Of a stretch of DNA of 64,000 nt, positions 8,933 to 16,803 are shown in pieces. Both the position numbers and the translations under genes were made by a program. The notes below the pieces were generated by a model that saw nothing but the letters and a program-made list of their open reading frames with translations, ran no database searches and had not been told where the DNA came from. Origin of the DNA: Candidatus Poribacteria bacterium (GTDB lineage Bacteria; Poribacteria; WGA-4E; WGA-3G); NCBI GenBank assembly GCA_028820635.1, contig JAPPIG010000100.1, forward strand, positions 62,001 to 126,000, given 5' to 3'. Within the stretch, counting starts at the first letter, position 1. Every line of letters begins with the position of its first letter.

Positions 8933-10282
8933 ATGTTTATAATCTATTTTCTCACAGGTTACGTTGCTTTTGAAGAGTTTGTACTGAAATTTCTGCCTGT
9001 TAGTGATGCTGTTTATTCCTATCTAAGATTTTTAGGAGAACTACTGATCTATGCGGCATTTGCAAAACTCGTTATCCACAAACTCTACAAAGGAATTCCC
9101 TTTGTCAAAACAGCGATAGATTTCCCAGTTATCGGCTTTTACGTTGTGGTATTTCTTTCAATGGTAATAAACCGTTCACCATTGATCGGAAGCATTTATA
9201 ATATCCGTCCATTTGCGCGGTACATAGTTCTCTTTTATCTTATTGCTAATTCACCTTTGTCTGAAAAACGCATTGCGACTTTTCTACGGGTAATTTTGTG
9301 CGTTGGTGTAGCGCAACTCTTTGCGGGTATGATTCAATGGGCTGGAGGTCGGGGTGCTTTTGACTTCTTCCTTCCGCGTGCATCAACGCTTGAAGTGGGA
9401 GGATTCACAAAAGAGTACAGATTGCTTGAACTTGGTCGAGAAATTGGAAGTATCTACGGCACTTTAGGGGACACCGTTATTTACGGGGTGTTCATGATTC
9501 TTATCCTTGTCATCTTTCTTTCACGTGTAAGGCGGTTAGAGTATCTGAATCTACTCGGTATAGTCGTCCTATTAATGTTCATTGCTCGTTCTTACTCACG
9601 CGCTGCTACTTTTTCTGCAATTCTTGCTTGTGCTGCATGGTTCTTCTTTCAATATGGTTGGAAAAAAACACTCCGCTTATCGTTAGCGATATTACTGATT
9701 TTCGGCGTTGTCTTAGCGATAGTGAATCCATTTAGCTTGGAATACGTTAATCCGAGAAAAGCGAAAGTTGGTTTGGTTGGGAATCTAACTGGCGTATTTT
9801 CTGGTTCTTATGTTCGTATTGCACAAAAACAGAGACTCGGTGCCTTAATTGGGAATGTACCGACAGTTCTCGCAAACAAACCGATTTTAGGGTATGGTGC
9901 TGACCAAAACAGCACGATTGAAAAACTGAATATGAGCAAACGTTCATTTCTTTTAAAAATTCTGAGCAAGAAAGGATTTAAAGATGTGTATTGGGTTGCT
10001 ATTCTGTGTTTTTATGGGCTGTTAGGGTTAGGATTATTCAGTTTGATATTTCTCCGTCTTTTTATCGCAGCGTTAAGTCTTTACAAGCGGGCAGTTAGTA
10101 GATATGCTAAGGAGATCGCTATGGTAATGCTTTGTCTTGTAACAGTTACTGTATTCTTGCTCTTTTTCAATCGAACACTCGAATTTCGTGGTTACGGATT
10201 CTACTTTTGGCTGTGCGCGGGGCTAATGTTTGCAAGCGATGCTTCAATTCAAACCTATAAACCGTTCAAGATTACTATATGA
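8933..10282 (+). CDS. O-antigen polymerase/ligase-like membrane protein
   Basis: The product is a 449-residue protein with about ten to twelve hydrophobic helices, in the style of Wzy/WaaL proteins. A large polar loop lies between later helices (about residues 265-345, containing GYGAD and conserved-looking charged residues), where this family has its active periplasmic loop. Expected role: polymerising exported repeat units or transferring the glycan to an acceptor at the periplasmic face. The stop codon overlaps the next start by four bases (ATGA at 10279-10282), indicating translational coupling to the glycoside-hydrolase-like gene. The choice between polymerase and ligase is not possible from sequence. 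Confidence 0.75.
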   Translation: MFIIYFLTGYVAFEEFVLKFLPVSDAVYSYLRFLGELLIYAAFAKLVIHKLYKGIPFVKTAIDFPVIGFYVVVFLSMVINRSPLIGSIYNIRPFARYIVLFYLIANSPLSEKRIATFLRVILCVGVAQLFAGMIQWAGGRGAFDFFLPRASTLEVGGFTKEYRLLELGREIGSIYGTLGDTVIYGVFMILILVIFLSRVRRLEYLNLLGIVVLLMFIARSYSRAATFSAILACAAWFFFQYGWKKTLRLSLAILLIFGVVLAIVNPFSLEYVNPRKAKVGLVGNLTGVFSGSYVRIAQKQRLGALIGNVPTVLANKPILGYGADQNSTIEKLNMSKRSFLLKILSKKGFKDVYWVAILCFYGLLGLGLFSLIFLRLFIAALSLYKRAVSRYAKEIAMVMLCLVTVTVFLLFFNRTLEFRGYGFYFWLCAGLMFASDASIQTYKPFKITI

Positions 10283-11904
10283 GATACATCAACCGAGATC
10301 AAACTGAAAAAAGAAATTCATTTTCATCATTTGCCTTCTTATTCTCCATCATTTTATTAGTATGTTTGCTGTTCTTGGTGGTGTTTCGTGGCTGTGAAAA
10401 AAAATCTCTAATTTCCGGTGGAATACGTTTTGAGGTTAACACACAAGCAAAAACACATTTAAGAAAAGAACTTTTTGGCTTCAATACAAACATGATAAGT
10501 GGAGATTATGGGTACCTTGATGAAGATTTTTTCGCTTTAACAAAAGCACTGCAACCGAAAACATTGAGATTCCCTGGCGGCACAGTCGGCAATTTCTATC
10601 ATTGGAAAACTAAGGGTTTTATTGAAAGCGAGATGGGGTCAACTCTATATCCTCAACTGAATAGACGAAACAAAGGGAATTACGTTAGACTTCAAAAGCG
10701 ACGGAATGGTATTATTTCTTTTGATGATTTTATGCAGTTGTGCCAAGAATTAAATATAACTCCCATCGTCGTTGTTAACCTGTGGACAGGGACTCCTGAA
10801 GAGAGTGCTGAATGGGTCCGTTATGCCAAAATTAAAGGATACAAAGTTACCCATTGGGAACTCGGTAATGAGTACTATCTTCCACATTATGCCAACAAAT
10901 TCCGTACTGCAGAAATCTATATGAAGGAAGCCAAGAAACATGCATTAGCAATGAAAGCAGTTAATCCTGATATAAAAGTGTCTGTATGTGCAACTCCCAT
11001 AGCTTTCCATAAAGAAGGGTGGTTAATAAAAACAGCACAGCGCAAATGGGATGAAAAACTCGCCGAGAACATTTATCCATCAACAAATAGTTGGTATGAT
11101 GCCTACACTGTGCATGTCTACGCCTATAAAGCGGTACGAAAAACTGAGATTGAAAAAATGCGAGGATATCTTTTCGGATGGATTCACTTTGGTATAGATG
11201 AAGCAGTAGAGTACTATGAGAAATTGTTTCCTGATAAAGAGATGTGGGTAACGGAATGGAATATCGCTAATCCTGCCAACCGTGTTGCTAACACACAACT
11301 TCATGCCATGTATGTTGGTGATTTCTTTCTCAAAATGCTTAGCACACCTCGAATTACACAAGCAAATTTCCATGTGATTGCCGGTCCCGGAAAAGGATAT
11401 CCTGTATTTTCACCCATAACGCCTGCATCACAGAAAACATTTTGGAAATACGGTGGGGAGCCAGAATCAGATTATGGAGACACAATACGGCGCACTGTTT
11501 ACTATCCATTTCAATTAATTGGTGAGGCATTTGCAGAATCAGATACGCAGTTTGCTGTTTCCCTACAAAATTTACCGATTTTTGAAGGACAATTAGAATA
11601 TAAAGGGAAACAGATGGTGGGGATTCAAGTTCAAGCAATCGGAAACACTGAAACCGTCTACATATTTGTCAGCAATCGCACCGCAAAGGAACTGACACCC
11701 CAACTTGCTATTGACGGAAAACAGTTGAAAAAAGAAATTAATTATCGCTATGTTGCAAATGAGAATCTTACTGCTACTAATGGTGGCAATGCTGCAATGG
11801 AAGGTTCTCGGGAAATTGAGGTGCGCATTCAGGAATGGACAGGGAATTCTACAAAGCTTATAATTCCTAAGAACAGTTTCGGTATGATAGAGGTCAAAAA
11901 GTGA
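10279..11904 (+). CDS. Membrane-anchored GH51-like arabinofuranosidase homologue
   Basis: Residues about 14-36 form a hydrophobic anchor followed by RGCEKK, a signal-anchor or possible lipoprotein site. The body resembles clan GH-A alpha-L-arabinofuranosidases: LRFPGGTVGNFYHW early, the acid/base motif WELGNEYY (Glu198) and the nucleophile motif MWVTEWN (Glu326) at the spacing expected of GH51/GH39-type barrels. A beta-sandwich-like C-terminal part ends the protein. It probably trims a pentose- or hexose-containing glycan at the cell surface. Start and stop overlap both neighbours by four bases, so it is firmly part of the polysaccharide operon. The true substrate may be the cell's own exopolysaccharide. 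Confidence 0.8.
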   Translation: MRYINRDQTEKRNSFSSFAFLFSIILLVCLLFLVVFRGCEKKSLISGGIRFEVNTQAKTHLRKELFGFNTNMISGDYGYLDEDFFALTKALQPKTLRFPGGTVGNFYHWKTKGFIESEMGSTLYPQLNRRNKGNYVRLQKRRNGIISFDDFMQLCQELNITPIVVVNLWTGTPEESAEWVRYAKIKGYKVTHWELGNEYYLPHYANKFRTAEIYMKEAKKHALAMKAVNPDIKVSVCATPIAFHKEGWLIKTAQRKWDEKLAENIYPSTNSWYDAYTVHVYAYKAVRKTEIEKMRGYLFGWIHFGIDEAVEYYEKLFPDKEMWVTEWNIANPANRVANTQLHAMYVGDFFLKMLSTPRITQANFHVIAGPGKGYPVFSPITPASQKTFWKYGGEPESDYGDTIRRTVYYPFQLIGEAFAESDTQFAVSLQNLPIFEGQLEYKGKQMVGIQVQAIGNTETVYIFVSNRTAKELTPQLAIDGKQLKKEINYRYVANENLTATNGGNAAMEGSREIEVRIQEWTGNSTKLIIPKNSFGMIEVKK

Positions 11905-12956
11905 AATTAGATAAAATGCTTTTTGTTGTAGGGAATAGCCGAAGTGGCACAACAATGATGGGACGTATTTTGGGAAAGCATTCTGATGTCTATACTTTTG
12001 GCGAACTCCACTTTTTTGGGCAATTATGGTCTCCTGCATCCTTTTCTGAATTACATAAGCAAGATGCAGAAAAGTTGGCTTCGCGACTATTCTGTATTCA
12101 ACGGGAAGGTTACCGTACACACGGCAATTCGAGTAGTTTTCTGGGAGAATCTCAGAACTTTCTCAACGAATTACCGAAATATCCTGCAACCCCTGACCGT
12201 CTTTTTTCAGCATTTCTACAATACGAGACATTACAAAACAACAAAAATATCCCTTGCGATCAAACACCGCGCAATGTATTTTACATTGATAACATCCTCC
12301 GACTCTATCCACAAGCAAAAATTATCAACATGATTCGGGATCCGCGGGATGTACTCTTATCCCAAAAACAGAAGTGGAAGCGCCGCTATCTCGGAGGCAC
12401 CGATATGCCGGTAAAAGAAACAATCCGTGATTGGATTAACTATCATCCTATCACGATCAGTCGAATCTGGCACACAGCTGTTACTGCCGCAGATAGATTC
12501 GCTGATAATGAACGTGTCATTTCAATTTATTTTGAAAAACTACTCGCACATCCTGAAACCACGGTTTCCCATGTTTGTGAATTTATAGGTATTGATTACG
12601 CTGCTTCAATGTTACAAGTGCCTCAAGTCGGTTCTTCTGTTAACTCAGATAAACCCAATCAACTGGGCATAAATCCAACTCGCGCACACCACTGGCACGC
12701 CAATCACAATACTGAAAAAGATTGTGATCTCCCAACCGAAAGACGAGAATCCCTCAGTTCTACGGAAATTTACATATCCCAAAAAATAAATAGGACGTTG
12801 ATGGATAAACATAACTATATTCCTGTTTCAACGCGTCCAAACATTTTTGGTTTGGCTGTTAATTTTCTCTCATTTCCTATGAAATTAGCGGCTGCATTCA
12901 TTTGTAACCTTGATAGGATTAAGAACATCCGTGAAACTTTAAAAAGACGTCTGTAA
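11901..12956 (+). CDS. Sulfotransferase family protein
   Basis: The start is GTG at 11901, overlapping the previous stop by four bases (GTGA). The phosphosulfate loop is FVVGNSRSGTTMMGRIL, followed by GELHFF, and the 3'-phosphate motif appears as INMIRDPRDVLLSQKQKW. This layout fits the Sulfotransfer_1/3-type families, which include carbohydrate and tyrosylprotein sulfotransferases. A C-terminal hydrophobic stretch (about 318-335, FGLAVNFLSFPMKLAAAF) could be a membrane association segment. It is the third sulfotransferase-like gene of the cluster and is separated from the fourth by 22 bases. Confidence 0.85.
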   Translation: MKLDKMLFVVGNSRSGTTMMGRILGKHSDVYTFGELHFFGQLWSPASFSELHKQDAEKLASRLFCIQREGYRTHGNSSSFLGESQNFLNELPKYPATPDRLFSAFLQYETLQNNKNIPCDQTPRNVFYIDNILRLYPQAKIINMIRDPRDVLLSQKQKWKRRYLGGTDMPVKETIRDWINYHPITISRIWHTAVTAADRFADNERVISIYFEKLLAHPETTVSHVCEFIGIDYAASMLQVPQVGSSVNSDKPNQLGINPTRAHHWHANHNTEKDCDLPTERRESLSSTEIYISQKINRTLMDKHNYIPVSTRPNIFGLAVNFLSFPMKLAAAFICNLDRIKNIRETLKRRL

Positions 12957-12978
12957 ACCAATATTGATCCGATGAAAC

Positions 12979-13980
12979 ATGATAGCCCAAATTAATTCTG
13001 AATATATCACAACGCGTCCAACAAAAGCACTAACTCGCCTCATTAGTTACGCCTTTTTTGAAGGACGACCTGTAACAACAAAAGGTAGATGGATAAATCC
13101 AGTTGTATTTTCTCTCCTGAAGAAGGCTGCGAGTAGTAGTAAACGATTCACATCTGTTGAAAAACCTGTTTTTATTCTTGGCACAGGACGAAGTGGCACG
13201 ACGGTTTTAGGGATTGTACTTTCTATGCATAGAGATGTAGGGTTTTTAAATGAACCGAAAGCGATGTGGCATCTCATACATCCACATGAAGACATCATTG
13301 GGAATTACAGTCTAAGCCACGCGAAGTACCGTCTCAACGCTGAAGATGCAACAGACGAAATGTGTCAACGTGCTGCCCAGATGTTTGGGGCATACTTGTC
13401 AGTAACAGGGTCAAAACGACTCGTAGATAAATATCCTGAACTAATTTTCAGAGTAGATTTCGTCCGCGCCCTATTCCCCGATGCACGGTTTATTTTTCTT
13501 GTCCGAAATGGATGGGATACATGCCATTCAATTGCCAACTGGTCAAAACGACTTGGTGTTCAAGTCAACGGCGAAAAACACGATTGGTGGGGAGTGGAGG
13601 ACCGCAAATGGAAACTAATAATAGATCAACTGGTTACTACCGACGCAGACTTGAAAAACATCGTTGAGGATGTGAAAAATCTTGATCGACACTTAGACAG
13701 GGCATCTGTTGAATGGGTAATAACGATGCGTGAAGGGCTACATCTAATAAAAAACTTTACCGATTCTACCTATAAGATTCATTTTGAAGAATTAACATCA
13801 AAACCTGAAGAAACGCTTTCACCATTATGTGAGTTCTGCGAATTGCCAACTGACAGTGCATTTCTAAATTATGCGCAACAGACGCTAAAACCGTTGCCGC
13901 CAAGAGAACCTTTTGATTTACATCCGAAGATAGCACCTATTTTCTATGACACGATGACAAGATTAGGGTATAATAACTAA
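12979..13980 (+). CDS. Sulfotransferase family protein
   Basis: The phosphosulfate loop FILGTGRSGTTVLGIVL begins near residue 64, later than in the other three copies, leaving an N-terminal extension of unknown role. FLNEPKAMWHLI follows, and the 3'-phosphate motif reads RFIFLVRNGWDTCHSI. It ends with a short basic/aromatic tail without a sorting motif. It closes the four-gene sulfotransferase set. A 190-base gap with a palindromic repeat separates it from the putative lipoprotein and sulfatases, so the transcript may end or be re-initiated there. Confidence 0.83.
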   Translation: MIAQINSEYITTRPTKALTRLISYAFFEGRPVTTKGRWINPVVFSLLKKAASSSKRFTSVEKPVFILGTGRSGTTVLGIVLSMHRDVGFLNEPKAMWHLIHPHEDIIGNYSLSHAKYRLNAEDATDEMCQRAAQMFGAYLSVTGSKRLVDKYPELIFRVDFVRALFPDARFIFLVRNGWDTCHSIANWSKRLGVQVNGEKHDWWGVEDRKWKLIIDQLVTTDADLKNIVEDVKNLDRHLDRASVEWVITMREGLHLIKNFTDSTYKIHFEELTSKPEETLSPLCEFCELPTDSAFLNYAQQTLKPLPPREPFDLHPKIAPIFYDTMTRLGYNN

Positions 13981-14170
13981 GTAGGCATTTATGGTGAATT
14001 ATAAAATAGACACCTATACCTCGGTAGGCGGTGAATGCCATACGCGCATTCATACCGTTGATTTGGAGGTTTCCTAACCTCACAGGTGCAAAGTTGAATA
14101 AATAATTCTAAAATCTACTATAAATAAGAGGAGACTATCAATGTGAATTATTCACAAGTGTATAGTTCAC
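13981..14170. repeat. Gap with interspersed palindrome, family B
   Basis: The hairpin at 14066-14081 has arms GAGGTT/AACCTC around TCCT. Upstream, CGGTAGGCG (about 14032-14040) is the reverse complement of CGCCTACCG in the related element at 58596-58621. No protein gene is seen apart from the short leader described separately. Confidence 0.6.
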
Positions 14171-14184
14171 TTGAAAAAGTTTAA
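14143..14184 (+). CDS. Possible 13-codon leader peptide
   Basis: A strong AAGAGGAG (14126-14133) precedes ATG 14141, but that ATG is followed at once by TGA in the same frame. A GTG at 14143 starts a 13-codon frame ending TAA at 14182-14184, one base before an ATG (14186) that is in frame with the lipoprotein gene. Either a start-stop element or a translated leader could couple ribosomes to the downstream gene. The strong ribosome site has no other obvious user. It could equally be decay of an older, longer start. Confidence 0.25.
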   Translation: MNYSQVYSSLEKV

Positions 14185-14710
14185 TATGAGATTTCTGATT
14201 TTAATAATGCTTTGCGTATCTGCATTACATTTTGGGTGCGACCAACGGATGGAACAGTCCATCATACAGGTTGTAACTCCCTCAGAGAGTTCTATAGAAA
14301 AAGCAAGAGCCGCAATGGAGAGAGTTAATGAAAGACGGACAGAGGTTTACCAAACAGCAGAAAAGACAGGTGATTATTCTACCGTGTTTACTGCCTCTGA
14401 AAATATATTTAAAGAGGAACTCGGTTTTAGAAAAGGGTTTTGGGTTGATTTAGTGGAGATATATCACCAAGAGAATCTGGAAAATGCTATGCTATTGGAA
14501 GGATTTGAAAATTTACAAGATACCTTTGCTGAAAAACTAACAGAAGGCACGCTTGGCATGTTTTACTTTGAATATATCAGTTCCTTTGATGAAATAATCA
14601 TTGAATATCTCCGTTTGTCATTTGATTTTCCAGAAAAAAGTGAGAAAGAGCTTCTTGCGCTATTCAGAGAATCTGTGAATAATAGAAAAATTTCTGTTGT
14701 ATTTCCATAA
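14171..14710 (+). CDS. Small putative lipoprotein of unknown function
   Basis: The product has 179 residues. The N-terminus MRFLILIMLCVSALHFGCDQ looks like a lipoprotein signal, with the cysteine of GC at about residue 23, although HFG before the cysteine is not a canonical lipobox. The remainder is charged and probably helical (ARAAMERVNERRTEVYQ). I do not recognise the family. The TTG at 14171 and the ATG at 14186 are both possible starts, and neither has a good ribosome site of its own. It ends 14 bases before the first sulfatase, so it is probably co-transcribed with the exported sulfatases. Confidence 0.65.
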   Translation: MKKFNMRFLILIMLCVSALHFGCDQRMEQSIIQVVTPSESSIEKARAAMERVNERRTEVYQTAEKTGDYSTVFTASENIFKEELGFRKGFWVDLVEIYHQENLENAMLLEGFENLQDTFAEKLTEGTLGMFYFEYISSFDEIIIEYLRLSFDFPEKSEKELLALFRESVNNRKISVVFP

Positions 14711-14724
14711 GGATCATTTACATT

Positions 14725-16791
14725 ATGCACAAAGAATCTACTATACAAACACATAAACAATCTTCTGAGAAGCATTCTCTTACCAGACGCGATTTCATTT
14801 CAACCAGTTTAAAAGCCAGTGCAGCGGCATTTACAACAGCACTTCTACCCAGATTTCAGGCAGATGCCGCGGGACAATACAATGTGTTGTTTATCATGGT
14901 TGATGACCTACGTCCTATGTTAGGCTGCTACGGACACTCAGAGATGCATACACCTAACATTGATAGACTTGCTCAGAGAGGAACACTCTTTAACCGTGCT
15001 TACTGCCAATTTCCTGTTTGCAATCCTTCTCGTGCTTCCATACTGACGGGATTGCGTCCGGAGACGAATGGCATCCAAGATAATTATACACATTTTCGTG
15101 ACACAGTGCCAAATACGGTTGCTTTCCCACAACATTTCAAAAACCATGGTTATCATACACTGTCTATTGGTAAAATTGAACATAGTCGGACAGTTATCAA
15201 TGATGAACTTTTATGGAGTGCTCCTGTTTGGAAGTCATCACATCGATATTCTAGCAGGTCTCATTCTTGGCGGGCTCTTGAGGTTGATGATAATGAGCTC
15301 AGGGATGGTAAAAATGCCAAGCGTGCAGTAGAGGTGTTAGAAGAAATTAAGGATTTACAGTTTTTACTTGCAGTCGGGTTCTACAAACCCCATTTGCCCT
15401 TCAACGCGCCAGCGAAATATTACGATTTATATGATGCTCCTATTACCGACAGGGTTCCACAGGTCGTTCCTCATTCTGAGCATGAAATACGAAATTATTT
15501 TGATATCCCTTCGGGTGAAGAACCTCTCTCTAAAGAAAAGACATTAGAGTTAATTCGGGGATATATGGCAGCAACAAGTTATATGGATGCACAAGTCGGA
15601 CGCGTTTTAGATCAACTTGACACGCTTGGGTTAACAGAAAAGACAGTTGTTCTTCTGTGTGGCGACCACGGGTTTCATCTTGGCGAGCATGAAACTTTGG
15701 GGAAGAGGACCTTGTTCGAGGTGGCACTTCGGTCTCCTCTTATCGTCAGCATTCCTGGACAAGAACATATCGGTGTCAGAACGGACGCACTTGTTGAATT
15801 GGTTGATATCTATCCTACTTTGTGTGATGCATGTCAACTTCCTATTCCTGATCAACTGGAAGGTCTAAGTATGGTTCCTGTAATTCGGGAACCTGCCACT
15901 CCATGGAAATCAGCTGCTTTTAGCAAAACTGGCAAAGAATATGGAAAACAATCTATACGTACGAAAAGATATAGATATTCTGAACATGTAAAAAGTGTAT
16001 TCCCTCGTAAAGAACTTTATGATCACAACACTGATCCCGATGAGAAATTGAACATCGCTAATCTTCCAGAAAATTCCGAACTTGTTTCACATCTGAGTGA
16101 ACGGCTGCGGGCTGGTTGGCAAGCGGCTTTACCTACTCACCAAGAACGAGAATTTGATGCTATGTTTCTTCCGTGGGATGTAAACAATGACGGCATCGTT
16201 GATATCCAAGACCTCTTTTTAGTCGCAAACAGTTTTGATGCTGCTACTCTTGAAAATCCGAAAGTTGATGTAAATAGGGATGGGAGGGTTGACCTAATTG
16301 ATTTACTACTTGTTGCTTCACACTTAGGTGAATCAAGCACAAGCAGCACTGCAGCACCAAAATCTATTTCTATACCATTTCAATATGTTGATAGGATTGA
16401 ACAGATGCTTATAGAAGCCCGTTTAGCCGATGATGGTTCTAACCTATTTCGTAAAGGGATAGCAAACTTAGAGATGTTAATAGATGCTGTGATGCCGACA
16501 AAAACCGTGCTCTTACCGAACTATCCGAACCCCTTTAACCCTGAGACGTGGATACCTTACGATTTGGCGAAGGAAAGCGATGTTCGTATCACTATATACA
16601 ATCTAAAGGGTGAATCTCTTAAGCAACTTAATATCGGTTTACAAGCTGCTGGCACCTATAGGACACGATCACGCGCAGCATATTGGGATGGTTGTAATTC
16701 TGTTGGTGAACCTGTCGCAAGTGGAATCTATTTCTATACACTTTGTGCTGGTCAAACGAAGGCAACCCGTAAAATGGTAATTGAAAAATAA
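14725..16791 (+). CDS. Tat-exported sulfatase with dockerin and NPFNPETWIPY tail
   Basis: A twin-arginine motif TRRDFIS (about residues 20-26) and an alanine-rich h-region indicate Tat export. The alkaline-phosphatase-fold sulfatase domain (about 45-470) shows the metal motif VDDLRPMLGCYG, then CNPSR with the formylglycine-forming Cys99 and LTGLRP, and GDHGFHLGEH later. It resembles iduronate-2-sulfatase or choline-sulfatase-type enzymes that hydrolyse sulfate esters from glycans. A dockerin pair (about 485-535) and the long C-terminal tail (about 596-688) follow. It is the first of three tandem paralogues spaced 10-12 bases apart, downstream of sulfotransferases. The maturase (formylglycine-generating enzyme or anSME) is not in the window. 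Confidence 0.93.
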   Translation: MHKESTIQTHKQSSEKHSLTRRDFISTSLKASAAAFTTALLPRFQADAAGQYNVLFIMVDDLRPMLGCYGHSEMHTPNIDRLAQRGTLFNRAYCQFPVCNPSRASILTGLRPETNGIQDNYTHFRDTVPNTVAFPQHFKNHGYHTLSIGKIEHSRTVINDELLWSAPVWKSSHRYSSRSHSWRALEVDDNELRDGKNAKRAVEVLEEIKDLQFLLAVGFYKPHLPFNAPAKYYDLYDAPITDRVPQVVPHSEHEIRNYFDIPSGEEPLSKEKTLELIRGYMAATSYMDAQVGRVLDQLDTLGLTEKTVVLLCGDHGFHLGEHETLGKRTLFEVALRSPLIVSIPGQEHIGVRTDALVELVDIYPTLCDACQLPIPDQLEGLSMVPVIREPATPWKSAAFSKTGKEYGKQSIRTKRYRYSEHVKSVFPRKELYDHNTDPDEKLNIANLPENSELVSHLSERLRAGWQAALPTHQEREFDAMFLPWDVNNDGIVDIQDLFLVANSFDAATLENPKVDVNRDGRVDLIDLLLVASHLGESSTSSTAAPKSISIPFQYVDRIEQMLIEARLADDGSNLFRKGIANLEMLIDAVMPTKTVLLPNYPNPFNPETWIPYDLAKESDVRITIYNLKGESLKQLNIGLQAAGTYRTRSRAAYWDGCNSVGEPVASGIYFYTLCAGQTKATRKMVIEK

Positions 16792-16803
16792 GGAGAACAA
16801 CAC

